Part shown: positions 1-4,699 of the stretch, one piece after another
Numbering within the stretch: position 1 is the stretch's first letter
Layout of the letters: every line of letters starts with the position of its first letter
Source of the DNA: JADKIH01 sp049363815
Lineage (GTDB): Bacteria; Bacteroidota; Bacteroidia; AKYH767-A; 2013-40CM-41-45
Assembly (NCBI GenBank): GCA_049363815.1
Contig: JBMQEM010000129.1
Coordinates: 1 to 5,184 of the forward strand
Reading direction: 5' to 3'
Length of the DNA stretch: 5,184 nt
Notes under the pieces: model-generated
What the model saw: only the letters and a program-made list of their open reading frames with translations
The model's database searches: none
Told to the model about the DNA's origin: nothing
Program-made: the position numbers and the translations under genes

Positions 1-49
1 TGAACCTTGAACCTTGAACTTTGAACCTTGAACTTTGAACCTTGAACTA
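1..49 (+). repeat. Heptamer tandem repeat, array A (unit TGAACCT/TGAACTT)
   Basis: Seven consecutive 7-bp units fill bases 1-49: TGAACCT, TGAACCT, TGAACTT, TGAACCT, TGAACTT, TGAACCT, TGAACTA. The first six differ only by C/T at one position. Read in another register, six units of AAC(C/T)TTG occupy 3-44. The array touches the left window edge, so its true length is unknown. It ends 20 bp before the epimerase start, and its TTTG at 34-37 falls where a Bacteroidota -33 box would sit. Period and units are read directly; function is unknown. Confidence 0.95.
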
Positions 50-64
50 ATTAAGATAACTTCG
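34..64 (+). promoter_or_regulatory. Probable promoter of the epimerase gene
   Basis: TAACTTCG at 57-64 matches the Bacteroidota -7 consensus TAnnTTTG with one mismatch. TTTG at 34-37, inside heptamer array A, lies 19 nt upstream, the usual distance for the -33 element. Only four bases (CCCC) separate the -7 box from the ATG at 69, so the transcript would be leaderless or nearly so. No Shine-Dalgarno sequence is present, which is normal for the phylum. This is a consensus match without experimental support. Confidence 0.5.
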
Positions 65-68
65 CCCC

Positions 69-1055
69 ATGATCCTAATCACCGGCGCAACCGGTCTTGT
101 CGGTGCCCGTTTACTTTTTGATCTTTCTGCAAATGAAAGAGTAAAAGCAATGCGTCGGGCTTCAAGCAAACTTGATGTTGTCAACCGGATTTTTTCTGCT
201 GACCCTGGTCGTCTTAATAACGTTGAATGGGTTGAAGGCGATGTTAACGATATTTATTCGCTTGAAGATGCTTTTGAAAATGTTGATGTTGTCTATCACT
301 CTGCGGCTTTAATTTCCTTCCTTCCTTCTGACAGAGAATTGATGATGAAGGTAAATGCCGAAGGAACTGCCAACATGGTCAATATTGCTCTCGAAAAAAA
401 AGTGAAGCGCTTTTGTCATGTCAGTTCAGTTGCCGCTCTAGGTCGAATTGCCGGAAGCGAAGTAGTTAATGAAAATAATGTCTGGAAAACTTCTTCCGAA
501 AATTCAAATTATGCTATCAGTAAATATGGAGGGGAAAGAGAAGTCTGGCGTGGAATTGAAGAAGGACTTTCTGCATTCATCATTAATCCAACAATAATTA
601 TTGGTCCGGGCGATTGGAATAGTGGTAGTTCACAGATGTTTTCGTCTGTCAACAAGGGATTGAAATTTTATGCAACAGGTAGTACCGGTTTTGTCGATTA
701 CCGTGATGTTGCAAAATGCGCAATAGAATTGATGAATAAGGGTGTGAGTGGAAAACGATTTGTGATCAATGGAGAAAATCTTACCTATCGATTCGTGTTC
801 GACAAGATCGCAGAAACACTTCATAAACCAAAAGCTTCAGTGAAAGTTACTCCTTTCCTCGCAGAATTGGGATGGCGAGCAGAAGCAATTCGTAGTTTCA
901 TCATGCGTGATAAGTCAATGATCACCAAAGAAACCGCACGAAATGGAAATAGAAACTGGAAATACCTGAATGATAAAATAAAAAAGGAAACCGGAATTGA
1001 GTTTACTTCAATTGAAAGTTCAATAGAACATACTGCATCTCTCTTCAAAAAATAA
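69..1055 (+). CDS. NAD(P)-dependent epimerase/dehydratase (extended SDR family)
   Basis: The 328-residue product is a cytosolic Rossmann-fold enzyme of the extended short-chain dehydrogenase/reductase family, which typically acts on nucleotide sugars or similar substrates. The N-terminal dinucleotide-binding motif is GATGLVG at residues 6-12. The GDVND at 57-61 and HSAA at 77-80 are typical of the fold. The catalytic set is complete: S119/S120 in HVSSVA, then Y148 and K152 in YAISK. NPTIIIGPGDW at 173-183 is the usual substrate-side signature. There is no signal peptide or membrane segment, and the length is normal for the family. The ATG is chosen because it puts the glycine motif right at the N-terminus and follows a promoter-like box. 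The gene converges on the DUF4296/dihydroorotase operon. The substrate cannot be told from sequence; 4-epimerase, dehydratase and dihydroflavonol-reductase-like activities are all possible. Confidence 0.9.
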   Translation: MILITGATGLVGARLLFDLSANERVKAMRRASSKLDVVNRIFSADPGRLNNVEWVEGDVNDIYSLEDAFENVDVVYHSAALISFLPSDRELMMKVNAEGTANMVNIALEKKVKRFCHVSSVAALGRIAGSEVVNENNVWKTSSENSNYAISKYGGEREVWRGIEEGLSAFIINPTIIIGPGDWNSGSSQMFSSVNKGLKFYATGSTGFVDYRDVAKCAIELMNKGVSGKRFVINGENLTYRFVFDKIAETLHKPKASVKVTPFLAELGWRAEAIRSFIMRDKSMITKETARNGNRNWKYLNDKIKKETGIEFTSIESSIEHTASLFKK

Positions 1056-1076
1056 ACGCTTAACTCCAAAAAAAAT

Positions 1077-1118
1077 CACCTTCCACTTTTCACTTTTCAC
1101 TTTTCGATTTTCACTTAT
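1077..1118 (-). repeat. Heptamer tandem repeat, array B (minus-strand unit AAAAGTG)
   Basis: On the minus strand, six 7-bp units run from 1118 down to 1077: ATAAGTG, AAAATCG, AAAAGTG, AAAAGTG, AAAAGTG, GAAGGTG. The central three are identical and the outer ones diverged. The first unit contains the TAA stop of the DUF4296 gene (1117-1115), so the array begins at the end of that coding region and fills most of the convergent spacer. I see no strong hairpin or U-tract in this spacer that would make a classical terminator. Confidence 0.85.
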
Positions 1119-1462
1119 TTCCCCGCTTCACTCTCCGCCTGCATCCTGCTCAACTGCGTAATGACTGAATCATAAACTTCCTCAAGCAAAACCGGGTTTT
1201 CAGTATAAAATTTCATGCTCTTTAAAAAATCTTCACGTTTAATATTATGCTGTTTTAGTATATAATCTACATATTCTTTATTGCTATAGATTGAAGAATC
1301 GGAAAGAACTGCATTGCTTGAGGCAGCTTGTGCAATGTGGATATCAGATAGAATTGCCTGAAGCTCCTTCATTGGAATCACATCTTCCGGCACATCCGGT
1401 TTTTTCTTACTACATGCACTAAGCGCTGTGATAAGAATAAAAAAGGTAATTATTTTTTTCAT
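1115..1462 (-). CDS. DUF4296 family lipoprotein
   Basis: This 115-residue protein begins with a short positive and hydrophobic leader ending in a lipobox, L14-S15-A16-C17, so it should be processed by signal peptidase II and lipid-anchored at Cys17. The next residues (SKKK) are basic rather than the acidic stretch usual in Bacteroidota surface-export signals, suggesting a periplasm-facing protein. The mature part carries PEDVIPM at 25-31, an ILSDIHIAQA helix at 37-46, and a Y..I...H.I....F..S..FYT.NP pattern around 64-90, which fits DUF4296. The family has no known function. The ATG overlaps the dihydroorotase stop by one base (TGATG), implying translational coupling, and this is the last gene of the minus-strand operon. 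Its stop lies inside heptamer array B. The family call is from recognition of the pattern. Confidence 0.85.
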   Translation of the reverse strand: MKKIITFFILITALSACSKKKPDVPEDVIPMKELQAILSDIHIAQAASSNAVLSDSSIYSNKEYVDYILKQHNIKREDFLKSMKFYTENPVLLEEVYDSVITQLSRMQAESEAGK

Positions 1463-2802
1463 CAGTTTAATCCTGTAAACGCCAAACGTAAGCCTTTATT
1501 GGATTCGTCGACTTCATTGTCGTTAAATACAAGGTTTCCATTCACAAATGTCTTCTCAATTGATGAGCGGAATGTATAATCTTCAAATGGACTCCATTTG
1601 CATTTATATATAATATTTGATGGGGTCACTTTGTATTCTTTATCCGGATTGATCAACACAAGATCGGCATAACATCCTTCGCGTATGTACCCACGATCCG
1701 GAATACCGAAGCATTCGGCAAGTGCGTGCGAAGTTTTCTCAGCGATCTTTTCAATTGAGATCTTCTTATCGTGGTAATGCTCCATCAAGGTCAATAATGC
1801 ATGTTGCACTAATGGCCCACCTGATGGAGCTTTGAAATAGGTCTGTGATTTTTCTTCCAGTGTGTGTGGAGCATGATCTGTTGCAATAACATCGATCTTG
1901 TTGTCCAGTACTCCTTTCAAAATGGCGATCTTGTCAGATTCAGATTTTACTGCAGGGTTCCATTTGATCTTTGTGCCTAAGCGATCGTAATCACTTTCAT
2001 CGAAAAACAGATGATGAACACAAGCTTCTGCAGTAATTCTTTTTTTGCTTAATGGAATTGAGTTGTCAAATAATTCCAGTTCTTTTTCAGTGCTGATATG
2101 TAAAACATGCAAACGACTTCCTTTCGATTTTGCAAGAGCAACGGCATATGAGGAGGAAAGGTAACAGGCTTCGGTGCTTCTGATCTGCGGATGCATCCAC
2201 ATCGGAACATTTTCCCCGAATTGATTCCGTGCTTTTTCCATGTTGTTCAGAATTGTTTTCTCATCTTCACAATGTGTTGCGATCAGCATTTCTGAATTTC
2301 CGAAGATCCTTTCAAGTGTTGATGGGGCATCTACCAGCATATTTCCGGTTGATGAACCCATGAAGATCTTTATACCGCAAACTGTTTTAGGGTTGGTACG
2401 CATGACCTCATCATAGTTATCGTTGGAAACGCCCATAAAAAAGGAGTAGTTCGCCAACGATTTCGTAGAAGCAAGATCATATTTATCCTGCAGCAAAGCT
2501 TGTGTAAGTGTATTTGGAACTGTATTCGGCATTTCCATGAAAGAAGTAATTCCCCCCGCAACTGCTGCCTTTGATTCAGTATAAATATCTGCCTTATGAG
2601 TAAGTCCCGGTTCCCGGAAATGTACCTGATCGTCGATCATACCCGGTAGAAGGAAGTTATTTTCTGCATTGATTACCTCTGCATTAGGTGCAGAAATTTC
2701 AGAAGCAATCTTTTCAATTCGTCCGTTTTTTATAAGAACATCTGAGGAAAAAACTTTTCCTTCATTTACAATGCGTGCGTTCTTTATAATATAATTTTTC
2801 AC
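1462..2802 (-). CDS. pyrC: Dihydroorotase
   Basis: The 446-residue cytosolic amidohydrolase interconverts N-carbamoyl-L-aspartate and L-dihydroorotate, the third step of de novo pyrimidine synthesis. The N-terminal beta-sandwich segment and GMIDDQVHFREPG (54-66) lead into the metal-dependent barrel. Probable metal or substrate residues are H61, R63, K145 in GIKIFMGSSTGNM (possible carboxylated lysine), H177 in ATHCED, H235 in LHVLHIST and D309 in TDHAPH. APSGGPLVQ at 325-333 and GYIREGCYADLVL at 371-383 are typical. The first His of the usual HxH pair is Gln59, which I recall as the Bacteroidota form. The start is GTG, giving a 4-nt GTGA overlap with the upstream glycosyltransferase stop; the first residues MKNYIIKNARIVNEG are right for the family. 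It could be called pyrC or an allantoinase-like paralogue, but the motifs favour dihydroorotase. Confidence 0.95.
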   Translation of the reverse strand: MKNYIIKNARIVNEGKVFSSDVLIKNGRIEKIASEISAPNAEVINAENNFLLPGMIDDQVHFREPGLTHKADIYTESKAAVAGGITSFMEMPNTVPNTLTQALLQDKYDLASTKSLANYSFFMGVSNDNYDEVMRTNPKTVCGIKIFMGSSTGNMLVDAPSTLERIFGNSEMLIATHCEDEKTILNNMEKARNQFGENVPMWMHPQIRSTEACYLSSSYAVALAKSKGSRLHVLHISTEKELELFDNSIPLSKKRITAEACVHHLFFDESDYDRLGTKIKWNPAVKSESDKIAILKGVLDNKIDVIATDHAPHTLEEKSQTYFKAPSGGPLVQHALLTLMEHYHDKKISIEKIAEKTSHALAECFGIPDRGYIREGCYADLVLINPDKEYKVTPSNIIYKCKWSPFEDYTFRSSIEKTFVNGNLVFNDNEVDESNKGLRLAFTGLN

Positions 2803-3542
2803 TTCTTATTCCATTTAGGATATTTCCTGAAAAGACTTTGCCATTTCATCTGAATGACACCAAGTATAGCCTCTTTAAAAATGCCTTTGCTCATCTTACT
2901 TGTTCCTTCAGTGCGATCGGTAAATACAATAGGAACTTCTATCAGTTTGAATCCACATTTGATCGCTGTAAACTTCATTTCGATCTGGAATGCATAACCT
3001 TTAAATCGAATCAAATCCAGAGGAATTGTTTCCAGAACTTTTCTCTGATAGCATACAAATCCGGCTGTCGTATCTTTCACCCGGATGCCTGTTATAATTC
3101 TAACATATACTGAAGCATAGTATGACATGACCACTCTTCCTAAAGGCCAGTTCACAACATTTGCTCCCCGGATATAACGTGATCCGACAGACAGGTCGCC
3201 GCCTTCGTCAGTACATGCCTTGTATAGTCTGATGAGGTCATCCGGATTATGTGAGAAATCGCAGTCCATTTCAAAAATGTAATCGTACTTTCTCGCAATT
3301 GCCCATTTGAAACCATGGATGTAAGCTGTTCCTAATCCGAGTTTTCCTTTGCGTTCTTCAATAAATAATTTACCCGGGAATTGCGGAATAAGATTTTTAA
3401 CGATGGTAGCTGTACCATCCGGTGAGCCGTCGTCAATTATTAAAACATGGAATTCTTTCTCCAGAGAAAAAACCTTCCGGATCATTTTTTCTACGTTCTC
3501 TTTTTCGTTATACGTAGGGATTATGACAAGTGAATCGCTCAC
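2799..3542 (-). CDS. Family 2 glycosyltransferase, polyprenol-phosphate mannose synthase (DPM1-like)
   Basis: The 247-residue protein resembles dolichol/polyprenol-phosphate mannose synthases, which move a sugar (classically mannose from GDP-mannose) onto a polyprenyl phosphate at the cytoplasmic face of the membrane. Visible motifs, in order, are IIPTYNEKENV (7-17), DDGSPDGT (37-44), the metal-binding D93-C-D95 in MDCDFSHNP, GSRY (120-123), DTTAGF (157-162), FKGYAFQIEM (180-189) and F-TDR-TEGTSKMS (207-218). There is no C-terminal transmembrane domain, so it is the short single-domain form. The start is GTG at 3542; no in-frame ATG lies between it and the upstream promoter-like box, and MSDSLVIIPTYNE is the expected N-terminus. 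It is the first gene of the minus-strand operon and overlaps dihydroorotase by 4 nt. Sugar donor and lipid acceptor are inferred from the family only. Confidence 0.92.
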   Translation of the reverse strand: MSDSLVIIPTYNEKENVEKMIRKVFSLEKEFHVLIIDDGSPDGTATIVKNLIPQFPGKLFIEERKGKLGLGTAYIHGFKWAIARKYDYIFEMDCDFSHNPDDLIRLYKACTDEGGDLSVGSRYIRGANVVNWPLGRVVMSYYASVYVRIITGIRVKDTTAGFVCYQRKVLETIPLDLIRFKGYAFQIEMKFTAIKCGFKLIEVPIVFTDRTEGTSKMSKGIFKEAILGVIQMKWQSLFRKYPKWNKK

Positions 3543-3559
3543 AAATTTTTTATGTGAGG

Positions 3560-3567
3560 CGAAGATA
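3560..3567 (-). promoter_or_regulatory. Probable -7 box of the glycosyltransferase-dihydroorotase-DUF4296 operon
   Basis: The minus strand reads TATCTTCG here, one mismatch from the Bacteroidota -7 consensus TAnnTTTG and the same TTCG variant seen before the epimerase gene. It lies 17 nt before the GTG start. I could not find a TTG at the usual spacing; the nearest candidate (minus-strand 3597-3595, inside heptamer array C) is 27 nt away, longer than normal. The call rests on the -7 match and position alone. Confidence 0.4.
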
Positions 3568-3573
3568 TGTAAA

Positions 3574-3615
3574 AAAATCGTAATTCGGGATTTGCAATTC
3601 GGGATTTGAAGCTCG
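3574..3615 (+). repeat. Heptamer-period repeat, array C, with a 13-bp perfect duplication
   Basis: Six 7-bp units run without a gap: AAAATCG, TAATTCG, GGATTTG, CAATTCG, GGATTTG, AAGCTCG. All end in T(C/T)G. Units 2-3 and 4-5 form a higher-order pair, seen as a perfect 13-bp direct repeat, AATTCGGGATTTG, at 3582-3594 and 3596-3608 (offset 14 bp). The array lies in the divergent spacer between the glycosyltransferase and RRM genes, just upstream of the operon's -7 box. The 14-bp duplication is certain; treating the outer units as members rests on the shared period and ending. Confidence 0.8.
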
Positions 3616-3715
3616 AGTAAAATTGTTCATTTACCTTAGGAATTTAGTTCAGGATAGGTAGAATAATTCGATGTTTTTGATGTTAGCCTTGTTTCATAGG
3701 ATTACATATATTTTC

Positions 3716-3723
3716 TACATTTA
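3716..3723 (+). promoter_or_regulatory. Probable -7 box of the RRM-protein gene
   Basis: TACATTTA differs from TAnnTTTG only at the last base and is followed by CACC and then the ATG at 3728, the same tight arrangement as at the epimerase gene. A TTG at 3689-3691 lies 24 nt upstream, slightly longer than the usual spacer. The box supports a start at 3728 rather than at an in-frame ATG at 3671, which would place the promoter inside the coding region. Confidence 0.45.
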
Positions 3724-3727
3724 CACC

Positions 3728-3976
3728 ATGAAATTATTCGTTAAAAACATAGAGGGTTCAGTGAACGAAGTTTTGCTTGAGTCCATTTTCCGTCAATTTG
3801 GAGAGATCGTTGATACAAAAATTGTCTACGATAAGATCACATGGGAGTCGAAAGGCTTTGGTTTCGTCACTTTCAAAAAGAAAGAAGATGCGGAAAAAGC
3901 AATGGTCGGACTGGACGGTAAAGAATTGGTTGGGAAAAAAATTATTGTAATTGAAGCCGTAGAAAAGAAATTCTGA
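3728..3976 (+). CDS. Single-domain RNA recognition motif (RRM) protein
   Basis: The 82-residue protein is essentially one RRM fold and should bind single-stranded RNA in the cytoplasm. RNP2 is LFVKNI (3-8) and RNP1 is KGFGFVTF (42-49), with the aromatic residues that stack on RNA bases present (F4, F44, F46). The helix FRQFGEIVDTKIVYD and the C-terminal helix and strand (EDAEKAMVGLDGKELVGKKIIVIEA) complete the domain. It ends four residues later, without the glycine-rich tail found in many cyanobacterial RRM proteins. A longer reading from ATG 3671 would add 19 hydrophobic and aromatic residues with no place in the fold; the promoter-like box at 3716 and the domain boundary favour 3728. It is followed after 10 nt by an exported protein gene, probably in the same transcript. 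Its RNA targets are unknown; cold-response or RNA-chaperone roles are guesses from the family. Confidence 0.9.
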   Translation: MKLFVKNIEGSVNEVLLESIFRQFGEIVDTKIVYDKITWESKGFGFVTFKKKEDAEKAMVGLDGKELVGKKIIVIEAVEKKF

Positions 3977-3979
3977 GGA
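3976..3979 (+). promoter_or_regulatory. Shine-Dalgarno-like AGGA before the exported-protein gene
   Basis: AGGA, within GAGGAAAA, overlaps the last base of the RRM gene's TGA and lies 7 nt before the ATG at 3987. It stands out because the plus-strand genes with their own promoter-like box lack such a sequence. It supports translation of the second gene from a shared mRNA. Confidence 0.45.
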
Positions 3980-3986
3980 AAACAAG

Positions 3987-4649
3987 ATGCCGTTAAAGTG
4001 CAGATTTTTTCTACTTCCTTTTTGTCTGATGATATTGTTGCAAAGCAATTGCGCCGGACAATTTGTTGAAGATATTGAAAAAAGTTTGCAGTCTAAGCCT
4101 AAGTTTTTCCTCAACCTTGCTTCTTACAATACATTTATTGATGGTGACTTCGCCAGCTTTGATGGAATTAAGACCGGAGTTACGTTTGATAAAAAAGTAA
4201 GATTTGGTATCGGATATTTTGCACTGGCAAATAATGGAGTCGTAACTACCATTACAGTAAATGAGGCTGACTTTTCTTTTCAGACCAATGGTCAGCTGGA
4301 ACTTTATTATTTTAATTTGTCTGCCGAGTATTTTTTCTATCATGAATTCCCCTGGCAATTTTCAGTAGTGCCATTTAATCTCGCACTTGGTTCAGCACAT
4401 TATGAATATATAAGCAGAAATCTTTCAAAAAGAGTTAGCGGGCCGTCGGAATTTATTATTCTTTATCAGCCGGAAGTAACAGCACAATACAATGTTTTAA
4501 AGTGGTTTGGCTTCGGTGTTTCGACAGGCTATCGGTTTGCACTTTTACGATCAAAGGAGCAGACCAGAAAACTCCCGGGATTTAACTTTTCGGTGGATTT
4601 TCGTCTCTCACTGGATGAATTGTACTATGAATTAAGAGGTTCAAAATAA
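3987..4649 (+). CDS. Exported protein of unknown function, probable outer-membrane beta-barrel
   Basis: I do not recognise a named family in this 220-residue protein. Residues 1-24 form a signal peptide: K4 and R6, then a hydrophobic core to L18, then SNCAG. Cys22 is preceded by Q-S-N, which is a poor lipobox, so signal peptidase I cleavage near A23/G24 is more likely than lipidation. The mature part is a run of alternating aromatic and hydrophobic stretches with short polar turns, at about 40-50, 59-79, 103-118, 123-141, 155-170, 172-187 and 198-208, as expected for a small outer-membrane barrel. Aromatic residues are abundant (for example LELYYFNLSAEYFFYHEF). It does not end in the classical terminal phenylalanine; a charged LDELYYELRGSK tail follows the last strand. 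It follows the RRM gene by 10 nt with a good ribosome-binding site. Barrel architecture is inferred from pattern only. Confidence 0.75.
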   Translation: MPLKCRFFLLPFCLMILLQSNCAGQFVEDIEKSLQSKPKFFLNLASYNTFIDGDFASFDGIKTGVTFDKKVRFGIGYFALANNGVVTTITVNEADFSFQTNGQLELYYFNLSAEYFFYHEFPWQFSVVPFNLALGSAHYEYISRNLSKRVSGPSEFIILYQPEVTAQYNVLKWFGFGVSTGYRFALLRSKEQTRKLPGFNFSVDFRLSLDELYYELRGSK

Positions 4650-4659
4650 TCCTCAGCAA

Positions 4660-4692
4660 TTGGATTTTGTGAGATTCAAACCCTTACTTTTG
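4660..4692 (+). promoter_or_regulatory. Probable ruvB promoter
   Basis: TACTTTTG at 4685-4692 matches the Bacteroidota -7 consensus TAnnTTTG exactly, and TTG at 4660-4662 lies 22 nt upstream, within the 17-23 nt spacer reported for the phylum. The ATG of ruvB follows only 7 nt after the -7 box, so the leader would be very short. It is the best promoter match in the window and suggests ruvB is transcribed independently of the two genes before it. Confidence 0.6.
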
Positions 4693-4699
4693 TTTCAAT

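Noticed and set aside
1..49. CRISPR array at the left edge
   Set aside because: The repeats are 7 bp, directly abutting and without unique spacers, so this is a simple tandem repeat.
630..1069. Minus-strand open frames (64 and 82 codons) opposite the epimerase gene
   Set aside because: They lie wholly or almost wholly within a well-supported SDR coding region on the other strand, have no recognisable domain and no promoter-like box; they are shadow frames.
2370..2561. 63-codon minus-strand frame inside the dihydroorotase gene
   Set aside because: It is the same strand in a different frame within the conserved amidohydrolase core, with no ribosome-binding site or domain.
2838..3609. Plus-strand open frames (91 and 86 codons) opposite the glycosyltransferase
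   Set aside because: They are antisense to a clearly coding family 2 glycosyltransferase and show no protein-like domain pattern.
3671..3727. Longer RRM protein starting at the ATG at 3671
   Set aside because: The 19 extra residues are hydrophobic and aromatic, outside the RRM fold, and a promoter-like box lies at 3716-3723 inside that extension; the 3728 start gives a complete domain.
4044..4052. Lipoprotein lipobox at Cys22 of the exported protein
   Set aside because: The residues before Cys22 are Q-S-N, lacking the Leu at -3 and small residue at -1 of a normal lipobox; signal peptidase I cleavage is more likely.
3758..4358. Minus-strand open frames (118 and 115 codons) opposite the RRM and exported-protein genes
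   Set aside because: The plus-strand products have clear RRM motifs and a signal peptide, and the minus-strand products look like translated antisense with no motif.
4648..4666. Possible terminator hairpin after the exported-protein gene (AATCC / GGATT)
   Set aside because: The stem is only 5 bp with a 9-nt loop and just two T after it, too weak to call; it also overlaps the likely ruvB promoter.
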